Below are positions 1 through 10,986 of a stretch of 64,000 nucleotides of DNA, piece by piece. Every line of letters begins with the position of its first letter. Positions within the stretch are counted from its first letter, which is position 1. The position numbers and the translations under genes are program-made. The stretch is taken from contig JAYKKR010000031.1 in the NCBI GenBank assembly GCA_036971615.1, positions 248,001 through 312,000 on the forward strand, written 5' to 3'. The notes beneath the pieces are model-generated. The model had not been told where the DNA came from. It saw only the letters and a list, made by a program, of their open reading frames with translations, and searched no databases. The DNA is from Amyloporia xantha (taxonomy: Eukaryota > Basidiomycota > Agaricomycetes > Polyporales > Adustoporiaceae).

Positions 1-807
1 TAGTTTCTTTAGCATTCGACTACCTTTGGGCTTTCACACAACTATCATCGGAGAAGGTCTTTGAATTCATGTTGCGCATCCTAGAATTGGAAATTTTCAG
101 GCTGAGACACTCGACGGACAAGATATAACGCACAAATATATTCCATATCACGAACTTTAAAGACTTGTTTCCATCATTGCTATATTGATATGCCAGTGGT
201 CCGACCTTGAAAGCTCGTTGCAACCTGTATTTTCGGCCTCTTACATTTGAATGTAGCGTAGACGAATATGTCCGAATTGCGACCAAGCCCAAGAGATAGA
301 GTAAGTAATGCAAAGGAATGCAAAGGCGTATATTAGCCTGGGCAAAAGAAGTTGGGAGGATTCAGCGCTTAGTTATGTAAGGAGTGGCGCTCATTTTTTT
401 GATGCGTCTTCCACGATCTTTGGCAAATGTTATTCGGTCTCTCCTCTGCGGTCAGACACCGCACAGCATGCGTTCACTTTGGGTCCTCTTTTGTTCACCG
501 TGCTCGTTGGCCAGCGACAGCTAGCACTGCATCGCATATCTACAAGAAGCAATACTTTCCAAGGACCTTGACGCGCTGTCGGCAGTTCACGACGTACGTT
601 GACTTCTGGCTCTCTCAAAGTTGATGCGGGCTGCTTGCGTTGTGAGCGGCGTGCATATGCAAAGCAGGGTAGCTTGTTACATATAGCAAGGTGGAAGTTT
701 CGACGACGCCGCCGACAGTTCTGCAGCTACCCAGCGTTATTACATCTTGTTCTTGATTACATAAAGCACTGAAATGAAGCTGCGCTCAACTCACATACGT
801 TAGACAG
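1..807. other. No confident gene; possible 5' part of NAD kinase
   Basis: Several short open frames lie here but none gives a recognisable protein. The NAD kinase gene must begin upstream of the first exon I can read, because fungal enzymes of this family carry an N-terminal region before the readable exon. An acceptor-like AG at 806-807 precedes that exon. One or more short 5' exons, and possibly a mitochondrial targeting sequence, therefore probably lie within about 600-800, but I could not define them. Confidence 0.4.
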
Positions 808-2195
808 GAATGAAAAGCCTAAACATCTCCTGAAGTCTGTTCTCATCGTCAATAAGCACCGAACAAAAGCCGTAGTGGAGGCCATTGAGACTTTACTTAC
901 GTGAGCTTTCAAAGTGATATACGTCTGGTATATGTCTCAAGAGTGTGATTTTACTCAGCCACGTTCGTGAAAAGTACCCTGGAGTACGAGTTTTTCACGA
1001 GGATCGGCCAGACATACCTGAAGGAGTTGAAGTTTGGCATGCAGGTAAGCTAGTTGCGGTAGGGCATCGCTCGTGGTTGCATGTAATGGACTGTTTAATA
1101 TTCTTTGATAGGTCCTGAGGCTGAGAAAATCGACCTCGTTGTGACTCTCGGAGGAGATGGAACGATCCTACACGCATCTTCACTTTTCAAAGTCGGTGCT
1201 GTGCCACCGGTGTTGAGTTTCTCGATGGGAACCCTGGGATTCTTACTCCCCTTCCGTTAGTTGCACCCACCGACGCTCTCATGTCCCATGACTAATAATC
1301 TTCCATTACACGCTGGTGCTCACATTGTGGTAGACATCGACGATTATGCCAAAGCACTGGACAGCGCGTTTCAGGGTCGTGCAACTGTGCTACATCGAAT
1401 GCGATTATCTTGTAAGTTCCAAGGTGTGGATGGCGAGAATATGGACGCGCATTGCGAAGGTATGCGTTTCTAATGCGCGAGAATTATTAATGATGCTCAT
1501 CCCTTACTAATTTCCGAACAGATTGGCAAGTCATGAATGAAGTGGCACTCCACCGAGGCTCCAGCCCACATCTGAATACCATCGATATTTTCGTCGACGG
1601 CCAGCACCTCACAGAGGCTGTGGTAGGTACATTTCCTGCTCAAACATGCATATGGCTGATGACACATACGCCAGTCGGATGGACTGATTGTGTCCACACC
1701 AACCGGTTCCACAGCTTACTCCTTGTCAGCGGGCGGACCTATTGTCCATCCGTCGTTGAGCGCTCTTGTACTCACCCCAATATGCCCGCGTAGTCTATCA
1801 TTCCGGCCGCTGGTTTTCCCGTCGTCGTCTCGCATCACATTGCGTGTGAGTCATTCTCAACGCGGACAGATGCTGTATTTAAAAATACCCTCTCCTGACT
1901 AACCGGTACCTATGCCTTTATACAGATAAGCGAACGGAGTAGAGCCTCAGCAGGCCTGTCCATGGATGGCCAAGTATCTCACGTTCTCGGTCCCGGCGAG
2001 TCCGTTACAGTGCAAGCTTCCCGCTACCCGATTCCGTGTATCAACCGTTCGTCGATCGTGGAGCTGGAAGAGATAAGTGAGGGAGAGGGAGCTGGACCAG
2101 GGAAGGAAGACGATTGGGTCAGGGATATCAACAACCTGTTGCAGTACAACGCCACGTTCAGGAGCAAAGCGTTGCTCAGGCATAGTAGGACCTAG
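808..2195 (+). CDS. NAD(+) kinase (ATP-NAD kinase), 5' end undefined
   Basis: Phosphorylates NAD(H) to NADP(H) using ATP. Exons joined by GT-AG introns in consistent phase are ~808-900, 959-1044, 1112-1255, 1334-1459, 1522-1622, 1675-1845 and 1926-2195 (stop TAG). The conserved N-lobe reads SVLIVNK, then the family hallmark [15 protein letters not shown] in exon 1112-1255. This is followed by [13 protein letters not shown], then NEVALHRG in exon 1522-1622 and [19 protein letters not shown] in exon 1675-1845. These match the GGDGT, NE and TGSTAY/GGP motifs that bind NAD and ATP in the UTR1/POS5 family. The C-terminal SMDGQ is also typical. Introns are 52-80 bp. The start codon and any mitochondrial presequence lie upstream and were not resolved, so a cytosolic and a mitochondrial form cannot be told apart. 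Family assignment is very firm; the 5' boundary is not. Confidence 0.93.
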
Positions 2196-3735
2196 GGCGA
2201 TGTAAACCCCCCGTGTCATGTTTCCTAAAAGAATACTTAGGAAGACTATGTGGTAGCCATCAATCACAGCATTTTATCTGGCCATTTTATGGTGGCCGTT
2301 CACCAGTTCTGCGATCTTCCAGGAGGAAAATTTGACATCGAGAAACTGCGGTACTAGTATGTCTGAGAAATTCGAAAAAATCTCATACCGCGCTCTGGAA
2401 GGCAGAAAATAAATCTTCAGTGGTGACTGTTTGATTCGCCCATGAGGGTGTCGAACAGCCTGATGGAAAGCCGCGCATAGGACAACGGATACATGTGGAC
2501 CTTGCTTCACTGGGATGATACATGACTCGGGCCAGTAGGACAACCATGTTGGCGGTGACAGCGAAACTTGAAAGACGCTGTTTACAATGGTGCTGCATCG
2601 GTGCCGCGGTAGACGAGAAGAGATAACAATTGACCGGGCATTGCTTCATAGTAACGCAGCCGTATTATTTGCTGACAGGAAGCAGTGTCGTCGGTGCTAA
2701 TAGCACCGAAAGCTGTGCACAGTATATTATGCGCCGCCGACGGGAAGGGACTGGGAATTTTGACTGTTATATCGGAAGGGGTTTTAGTAGCCGGAAAGTA
2801 TGATAAAAATGCATAAGGATCACTTGAACCCCGATTACATGGAAGATATAAGCACAGAGTGGTCGTCATTGCCAGTGGACAACAGCGCTTCTTGCTCTGA
2901 TTGCTCCATTTGCCACTGTGGCGAGATTAATAGCCTAATTGGACGGCCTGAGAGACGGGGAATCGTCAACAGTGATAATCTGTTGGCCATAGCCTTGGTG
3001 CTTGTATGGGATACAAGGTCCTAGAATTCAAATTGTGCGACAAACTTGAAGCTGAGAAGAAAATTCCCTACGTCTTGCGCTGCTTGGCACGGTATGCGAC
3101 ATAGCCTATGTAGAAGCATTATGAACAAGCGGTTCGCAAATCGCACCTTGTACCCGTAGAGCCGCTATCTCCGCTTCTTCTGGATGAAATCGAGAAGCTG
3201 TGCCAGGCGCTGCTGCAAGCGAATGCTGGGCAGAAAAAGCTGTGCATATGTATAAGTTAAAACAACGCCCCGAGAGTGACGGAGGTAACCGCAAATAGCA
3301 AACTGAAGGACTTCAGAATATGGTTGGACCACTCGCAAGCTGACGGTGCCAAAAGCATTCGACAAAAACTTGTTCAAAAATTGATGTCGGTTCGTATCAT
3401 CGGTGACGCACAACCATCATGTCCGAGTCTTCGATGCCAGAAGATAATCGTGCATTCCAGCGATACGGCTATCGGTCTCAGCCAGCAAAACCAATAGTAA
3501 TACACGTAATAAGTACTTTCTATGACACTCTTTGTCACAAAGATAGCTACAAGGACGTAAAGACATTAGTTATTACTCCACGAATACAAAACAGTCGGGA
3601 CAATACTCAACAAATATGTATATGCGTGCGATGACCAACTAAACGAGAAGAAATGATAGTAAAATACAGTGCAGTGAGGTATGGAAAAAGCGTCGTCCAA
3701 ATCTACCTAATAAAAAGTACAAACCACGACAGTCG
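2196..3735. other. Intergenic, no recognised gene
   Basis: Only short overlapping frames on both strands, none with recognisable motifs or a consistent exon chain. It probably contains the 3' UTR of the NAD kinase gene and that of the convergent minus-strand gene at 3736-4305. A decayed or species-specific gene on the minus strand between about 2280 and 3410 cannot be excluded. Confidence 0.4.
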
Positions 3736-4305
3736 TTACAAGTGCTTTTCGATCCAGCTTCGCGCTTTTTCTCTACGGCTGGAAGTCTCTGGCGACGGAG
3801 TCCTCAATCTGGAGTCCGAATGAGAGGGTGGTGTGGATTTGGACCTCGCCATCAAGTGAAACTCCTCTTTGCTTGTAACGTCCGCGTAGTTTGGTGGGGT
3901 GGCGTCGGTGTCCTCGATAATAACCTCTGGTTGGACAAGAATGTCTATGATCTCGTAACGGGCGAGGGTACTGATCACAGCTGTCCATGCCATAGGTCCT
4001 ATCTGGACGGTCTGTGCGCCTTGGGGGGTGAAGACGCTGACAGAGAAGACGATACGATGTCGATCGACGTGGCTGAGCTCGTCGGGGAAGACGGTCTTGG
4101 CGTAATCTATCGCTTGCTGTTCATCCTGCTTTAGATTTACGGTCTTTCGAACTGAGAAGAAACGTACCTCATATGTGTCCGCGGGGGTCACATAGACCAT
4201 CTTGGAATCCAAGCGGTAGGTGACAATATTAGCCACTGTAGCAGAACGTGCATTGTGCTGAGGTAGGTCGGTTGGATGCTTGCGACTGTTGTCGAGTCTG
4301 CCCAT
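3736..4305 (-). CDS. Conserved hypothetical protein, 189 aa
   Basis: Single-exon frame starting MGRLDNSRKHP and ending ARSWIEKHL. The ATG sits in a good context (AGCAGCCATGG on the coding strand). The first half looks like a folded domain with alternating hydrophobic residues (VTYRLDSKMVYVTPADTYEV, then a DELSHVDRHRIVFSVSV strand-like stretch). The last ~45 residues are Ser/Pro/Thr rich (RSKSTPPSHSDSRLRTPSPE), which suggests a disordered, possibly phosphorylated tail. No signal peptide, membrane segment or catalytic motif is visible. I do not recognise the family. Length, composition and absence of stops support a real gene. It is divergent from the gene starting at 5103, so 4306-5102 is likely a shared promoter region. 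Confidence 0.65.
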   Translation of the reverse strand: MGRLDNSRKHPTDLPQHNARSATVANIVTYRLDSKMVYVTPADTYEVRFFSVRKTVNLKQDEQQAIDYAKTVFPDELSHVDRHRIVFSVSVFTPQGAQTVQIGPMAWTAVISTLARYEIIDILVQPEVIIEDTDATPPNYADVTSKEEFHLMARSKSTPPSHSDSRLRTPSPETSSRREKARSWIEKHL

Positions 4306-5003
4306 GGCTGCTGATGATGTGTGTTGCAGGTAGGAGGAGACGTTCCGGCCACAGTTATAGAGCTGAAGGAGGCGATGCTGTGGACAGCATTTGGCGCCTA
4401 TGGGATATCCACGGTTTTGTATTTACGGCATAAATCTATTGTTGCGCAGAGCTGGTGTGAGCGACAAACGAGATTCGCAGTGTCAAAGCAAACACGCTGG
4501 CATCTGCTGTGCTGGCCTAGGACAGTGTGCCGTATAAAGGAACATAATACAGGATTCAGAAAATTGTTCGATGCGTGGCCATGGCTGTTCGAGGCTGGAA
4601 ACTTCGCACAAAGCCTGGGCGCCACCGCCTAGCGCACGTCGTATTTGACTGTCACGGCGATTGGGCCCTACGCTGGCTGTGCGGTTGCTGCGTAGCACGA
4701 AGGCACCGCATTATTGCCCGACTCGTTTATAGACCACTGCGTCCGCGCAGTATGGAACGCGACTCATGCAGTGAGTACAGCAATGAAGCTGAGTGTTTGC
4801 GACCTATATAGTATGTGTTTCTGCATTACTACAGGCGATGTATACGGGAAGCCCAAGTCCAAGATGGGCTTCCAGTCATATTCCATTCCTCATCCGCAGA
4901 ATCATAACAGGTGACCTACAGGCTTCGGATCTCAGCAAAACGTTTTCGCTTCAAAATGCATGTCTTCTGCTATTCCAGAGCGACTCGTGTTTGGCGCATG
5001 TTG

Positions 5004-5040
5004 CCAATGAGGCCTGCTTCTCTTGTGTGATTCCTATATA
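5004..5040 (+). promoter_or_regulatory. CCAAT box and TATA box upstream of 5103 gene
   Basis: A CCAAT pentamer at 5004-5008 and CTATATA at 5034-5040 lie about 95 and 65 bp before the chosen ATG at 5103, with pyrimidine-rich sequence between the TATA and the start. The spacing is typical of a fungal polymerase II promoter. Inference from motif and position only. Confidence 0.45.
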
Positions 5041-5102
5041 ACATTCGCACTTCGCATCAAGCGATTGTACACTCTTATCTCCCATTACTGCGCATACTGT
5101 GT

Positions 5103-6389
5103 ATGATGCCAACCGCCAGTGCTGATACTACGAAGGCGACGCCGCGTCGGACGAACTCTCACCGCCCGAGCGTACCCAACACATCGAATGCACACCGCCG
5201 TGATCGAGGCGATGATCGCCCTGAAGCTACGCTCGCCACACCCATATCTCCTAACACTACAGCAAACGTAAACGTATTGCCAACCTATGCTCCCGAACTC
5301 CAAGCTGTCAATGAACTGCTCGGGGCAATGAAACTGACATTAGGTACCCTAGGAGACACGTTTGACACCCTAGGTGATCAGACCGTCAAGATAGCAGAGC
5401 TCGGGCCTGCTATAGATGCGACTCACCAGGTGAATCCTTCGAGACCTGGTAAATGGCCTACTAGGTATCATATCTCACCTTCTCATATTGTAGATACACT
5501 TTGTGCGCAAACAGTTTGACGAGCAGCATGAACGTCAAGGAGCGCGCATGCAAGACGTGGAGCAACATATCCGTGACGAACTAGAGCATGTGCGTGACGG
5601 CCTTGGACGCCAAGTGAACGACATCGTCCAGGAGATTGTGCGGAGGGAAATAGCAGAACGAGTTCGCGAGCAGGTACACGAGAACACAGCATCTTGATTG
5701 CTAACCGCAGAATTGGAGGACTGACTGGTATATTGCAGCTCGATGTCCAAATCCCGCGGAAATTAAGAAAAGACGTGACAGAATATAAGCGACATATTCT
5801 TGCGGTTAAGACCTGCCTGCATAACTCGTACGCGCATCACCTAGAGCTTCAACTTGCAGTTGTAATCGTGAGCTGGTCATCTAGGGAAGCTCGGCGCCAC
5901 AACGCCTTCATTCGCTCGTCTGGACTTGACGAGCCGCTTCATCCGCTGGTTCCAGAAGCCTTCCGACCCGGCGCTGCGGGGCAAGTACCCTCAAGAACCG
6001 ATGAGGCAGACGAGATGACTATACCAACGCCGTCTCCACTTTTCCCCCCAACGTGTCGAGTCTTCTGAAGCTTGGATCCGACAGTCTTTGCGAGCTCTTG
6101 AATGATTATGGACTTCCCCAAGCAAGCTCGGTACCTGGGCCGTCCCAAGCTCCGGGGACCAGAGGTCGAGTAGCAGTCGATCTCACAGGTGATTTGAGAG
6201 GACAAAACTTGAATTCGTTCTTGTCCTACATCGGTGTGAGTCACGTTTACTTTTCGTGAGTACAATCGGACGTGATATCGAGTTGTGCAGGTGAACATCC
6301 AACTTGTTCCTTCCTCTCCACTCCAGGGTAATCATTGGCAACCACAGAGCCCTCTGATCACACGGGTTTCGCACGTGAATATCTGTTGA
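5103..6389 (+). CDS. Coiled-coil hypothetical protein, five exons, apparent frameshift
   Basis: Exons 5103-5429, 5494-5673, 5739-5827, 5885-6235 and 6291-6389 join in phase. The start MMPTASADT gives a ~100-residue polar N-terminus. Exon 2 is a strongly charged coiled coil (DEQHERQGARMQDVEQHIRD and on to REIAERVREQV), and exon 3 (IPRKLRKDVTEYKRHI) continues it. Exon 4 holds an acidic/proline linker and an amphipathic segment NVSSLLKLGSDSLCELLNDY. The reading frame of exon 4 shifts at the six-C run 6044-6049: the upstream frame would stop at 6066-6068, while one extra base would keep the whole gene in phase to the TGA at 6387-6389 (about 348 aa). This is either a real one-base deletion or a homopolymer sequencing error. 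It resembles a lineage-specific basidiomycete family with no known function, probably a structural or oligomerising protein. Confidence 0.6.
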
Positions 6390-6813
6390 AGTTAATAAGT
6401 ATGAGTAACATGCGAACGACTGTACTTGTAGTTTTAACATGATGCGCTATCGGGTGACAGCACGAGTAGAGTTATCTTGCAACCGCTAACCGCACTTCGT
6501 ACGCTGTGTATATAGTCGCTGGGTAATAAAATGGTTTAACAAGGCGTTGTACATAAATCGTTTGTCTCGCATTGACGTTTCCATAGAACTTCGAATCTAT
6601 TATACATGCTAGATACCGATACCATGAGACTGCAGAGCTTGCAGGAAGTATTTACTTGGTTTATAGAAGACTTGTACATTCACCCAGTCATAGCATACAT
6701 GATCTTATCCTGCATACAATAAGAATATTTGTGACAAGGCGGAAACTAGGCAACACACAATGCTGGATCGACAAGAAACTGCACCAAGACGGATCGCAGC
6801 TTCTCAAGTTTTC

Positions 6814-9800
6814 TCATGATCCAAACACCATGCTGCGTCGCCGACGAGCATTCTCCAGCGGCAACACATTAACACTGCCTGAGGTATGTGGGGGACTACT
6901 TGCATCGTCAGTCATGGCTAAGAAGCAAACAGTTATCATATGAGTTTAGAAAATAAATGGGAGTCGACACTACTCACGCGACAGAGGTTGGGGTGTCTTT
7001 CCGGCCGCGGCGACGGCGTTTTCTTCGACATTAAATGACGTACTCGAGGGCGAGGGTAACGTGGAATTTGCAGGGATGGAGCAGGGAGATTGAATTTGCT
7101 TGGGAAGCATTGACCGTCGTCGCTATAAACCGATCTGAACCTGAATTTGATGATAGTGACCATGTCACCGACCTTATTCATGCCTGCAACATTCTCTTCA
7201 TCCAGGCTTATTAAGAACCGCGCCTCATCAACATGACTCCTTTGTTCCGCGCATTCAACCACCCACGCAATCCCGACAGCCAGGGGGCGTGGTTCCTTGA
7301 GCAGGCTAAGGCTTGTCAGTATTGGGTCGACGTAAATCGAGAAGTCAAATATACCGATAACGAGTAAGAGTGCTGACGAGGCCGTTCTTGTACACAATAT
7401 GGGTGCATGTCTGGCCCACTCGTGTCAAGATCTGGATAAACGTATTTGGCATGCGATGAGATCACTGGGATGCAGCCAAGGAAACATACCCTCGCGCCCA
7501 TGCCCTTCAACATATCCACAAAAAGTGCACCCGCGTCATCGCCGTCATCTGTGCGCACATCAACAAAGATAGTACAGTCCTTCAGCACCTCTAACAAGCC
7601 ACGGAACGTTGAGGAACCCTCCCTCGGTGAGGAAACAAATTCTACGCCCGTCTTCCGCCCGGAAATACGCGCCCCCATACTTGTTGTTCTGGAAATTGCA
7701 GCAGGAGCCGTACGTACCAGGTGCTTCATATCGGTATTGGACGGTATACTTGTTGGTGTTCTCGCAACCCTTTTGCCTTTGCCAGGAGAGGTTACGAGTG
7801 CTTGAGTTGCAGATGGTTGGGAAACAGGGGTCTGAGGTAGCGACGACGGTGGTTGAGAGAACAGGAGAGAGGCGAGCGATGCCCTGCGTGAGGTGTCCCG
7901 TTCCTGAACAGACTGAGAGCTCTCGCCGGACAGCTCGTCGACGTGGATGCTCCTATTAACTGCATCCGAAATGAAGGGATTTGCTTGACCAGAGGCTGTA
8001 CATTCTAACGAGTTCGTTATGCGTTCTTCTGAGGTTTCAGCTGGTCCGTCCACAGTCGCGGATTGGAGTACTGAAGATGTCGGATTACTCTTCGTCGGAC
8101 TTCCCTCAACGCTCGGCAAGCTCGTCTTTTTACTTGCCTTGTACACCACTCGACTGCCAAGTGATGCACCACTCCTGCCCGAGCCTGCCACTGCAAAGAT
8201 CCGGGGACGAGGCTGATCGCGACCACTTTGCACTGCTACATCATTTCGTCCGAAACGGAGCTTATTGCCGGGTTGGTCGACTAGTAGACTCGTTTGAACA
8301 ATCCGTTTCGCATCAGCTGGTTGTCGAGGTAGTGGAGGCGGAAGCATTAGAGTAGACTGTCGCAAGCCCACCGATAACACTGGTAGGCTGTTCATCGTGG
8401 CCGCCCTCTTGAGGGGTGCTGATCTCCCGATGAGCGAAACATTATTATCGTCTTCCTTGACAATAGATGCGATATCCATATCATCGCGTGTTCGTGCATT
8501 TCCAAACCCATCTTCGTGATTAAATCCACTATCTGCACTGGGCTCTGTATGATTGAAACCCATACTCGTACTTGGCCTTGATGGCGGAGGCATATTGAGC
8601 CGCTGTAGGGCATTGGACAAGGACGACAGTGATGATGCTAGACTAGCGTTATCTTGAGTATCCTCTTTCGTTACAGCAGTAGGACGCCGCGCTGATGCAA
8701 TATTGGTGGTATGCGGTGGAGCGCTTGACTTCGCGCTAGAGCTCGCTGTGGGCCTCGCAAACGAGAATAGAGTAGGTTGTCTAGTCTTTTTACTAGATGC
8801 GATGCTTGAGCTATTAGCAGAATCATGCTTCGATGACGTTGAACTAGATGATGCATCTCTATCAGAGGCGACGTTCGTGTTCGACGTAGTCACTGGGTGA
8901 GATGTTTGTAAGTAATGATTCCGGTGCACATGCAATAGAATACGTACCGGTTATAGATGGCTTCACTGACGGCGCGATCCCTCCCTCAGAATGAGCCTCC
9001 TTCCTGATACTTTCGCGATGACGAAGTGATGCAGAACGCGTTATGCGTCTACTGAGAATATTAGGCGTGGCTGTCGTCACGCCAGCCTGGTGATTACGCT
9101 TGTTCTTGGAGGAAGTGGGCTTCTTTCGATTCTCTTCCCTTCTAGACATGGGCACTGGTACAGCTGACGGACGTGGTAGACGACTGAAGGAAGTCCCAGG
9201 AAGCCGAAGCTTCGAGGTGGAGGCGGGGGGAGCGACGTGATCCTCCCGTCCCACAGATAGCGTGTTTGTTAAAGCACAAGATGAAGGCTGAGGGTCAAGA
9301 CCATGTAAGGGGGTCAGCTGGGGTATCGAGGGACCCGGCGTGGTCGGCAGAGGAGTCAGCGGAGAGAGTGGTAAGTGAGCTGACGCCGTATGCCTATGTG
9401 GAGGAGTTGATGATATAGATGAAACATCACCGAATGGCTCTTTATAGGTTTCGAACATGAGGGTATTGTCCTGGTTTGAGATCCTCTCGGATGAAGCAAG
9501 TGGGACGGATGCAATGCGTAGTTCAGTAGTAGACTTGCCTGGCGATCGAGGGACGTGGTGGAGGTCAATGTGAGGAACAGAACTAAGGATAGGTACAGAC
9601 TGAGAACGTCTAGGAGACCCTGTTGTATGAAGTGGGTGATGCTGTGAAGTCACCGGAGACAGTCCCCGACGATGAGGAGGAGGCCTATTCTCAGCGCGCT
9701 GGTCTTCATGTCTCAGACGCTTCGGCGTTCGTTCGTTGACAAATAGAGAGTCTTTGAAAGGAGATGAAGCTCTCTTCATATGCTTCTTGAAAGATTCCAA

Positions 9801-9962
9801 GTCCTCGTCGTCGGTCCCGTTTGGTGCAGCACTGTTGTGAGGGGGTGTGGATTGAAGATTACGCAAGGCAATCTTCGCATCCTTCAATGGAGACCTAGCG
9901 AGCTGATGTATGTCAAAATCTGGAAGCGCCAGTTGGGAACGGGTCCGCTTGAAGTTAGACAT
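6814..9962 (-). CDS. BRCT-domain protein, microcephalin (MCPH1)-like
   Basis: Six exons on the minus strand: 9962-8948, 8892-7490, 7431-7355, 7311-7173, 7098-6978 and 6917-6814. They sum to 2859 bases (952 aa plus stop), and every junction keeps phase. The start MSNFKRTRSQ at 9962 was preferred over an upstream ATG because it opens a typical basic N-terminus. Residues 1-750 are low-complexity Ser/Pro/Arg sequence with many SP/TP sites, as in cell-cycle regulated nuclear proteins. The C-terminal ~200 residues form a BRCT fold: LKDCTIFVDVRTDDGDDAGA, then GQTCTHIVYKNGL, then LAVGIAWVVECAEQRSHVDE, whose tryptophan is the BRCT hallmark. The HIVYKNG...WV..C...HVDE arrangement is closest to the microcephalin BRCT type. 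A basic tail ENARRRRSMVF ends the protein. The likely role is a DNA-damage or chromatin adaptor binding phosphopeptides. The BRCT call is firm; the microcephalin subtype is inference. Confidence 0.82.
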
Positions 9963-10986
9963 GGACAACGAGAGTACGCTGCTGCTCGCAAAGTGCAACA
10001 CGACGCGACTTCGACGCGTTTGTTTGCTCCTATTGACGCGCACAGGATCGGGACCACCTGACCTGATTGGGCCTTGTAACGGACACAACGGGCACAGGCG
10101 CCTTCCGCCCTGATGTGTTAGTCTTGTAAAAGGGGATAAATTGTCTTAACCCTGATCGGCCCCCGATTATGATATTCGGGTTGGTAGTGGTTTAATTATT
10201 TACACTCTCGGTGCTGGGATAATTGCCAAGAGAAAGAATAACTGATACTCTGGGACATCGGTCAAGCAGCAGGAGTTCAGAGATCTAAATTAACAGGAGT
10301 GCAGGAGGCTCTGAATAGTTTGGCTAATGGATTCTGGTGGGGACTGATTGCCTTTTTAGCTTTTTTACGCTGCGACACTGCCATGCAGGCTGATGGTAAA
10401 TAATAAACTATTACCCAGCTGCATGTGAATGGGTCAGCAGTAGCATCTCCTAAGTTTGGTTCAGTTTGGTTCAGCAGGTATTTTGGCTGAACCCCGAACC
10501 AAACCTGCATGCATGTGCCCAAACCTGAACCTGAACCGAACCTGCTGAACCGGTTCAGCAGGTTCCGTTCTGGTTCATAACAGGTTCGAACCTTCGAACC
10601 TCTGATATTTTTCAAAATGTCAAATTCTGTTCATTTTGTACTTGTCTACTGTACAGATTCACAATATCATAGTACCAATCCAAATAAACATGGTTATCAT
10701 CCATGAAAACAAACCAAAAATACTAGTAGAAGCAGAGGTCTGATATGCACTCATCCACCTGTGAGTGGACACATAACTTTGTGCCACTATGACAGGCCAT
10801 GCCTACACACAGTGGCAACAAGCTTTTGTCTTGAGATTGATTGAGCAAAGGGCACTCGGTTGCAAATGCGAGTGCTGGGGATGTGCAATGCCAGGGTGTC
10901 GTTCTTGAGTTGTGTTGCTGGCGGACCTGACACTGTCGCCGGTGGATGCAGACCGAGACTGCTGCTGCTGGCATCATGGCGCCCAA
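9963..10986. other. Upstream region with AACCTG-type simple repeat
   Basis: No gene seen. 9963-10430 is the 5' flank of the BRCT gene. About 10450-10600 is a short imperfect simple repeat built from GGTTCAG and its complement CTGAACC, running in both orientations so that it can fold on itself. 10860-10986 is the left part of a GC-richer sequence that resumes at 13826, after the family R insertion. Confidence 0.5.

Noticed and set aside
20..313. 97-codon minus-strand frame at the left edge
   Set aside because: No family resemblance and no support beyond being open.
2274..3413. Possible minus-strand multi-exon gene
   Set aside because: Several short frames exist, but no chain of splice sites gave a recognisable or consistently folded product.
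6656..6943. Plus-strand open frame downstream of the coiled-coil gene
   Set aside because: It overlaps the last exon of the minus-strand BRCT gene, whose splice joints and protein ending are better supported.
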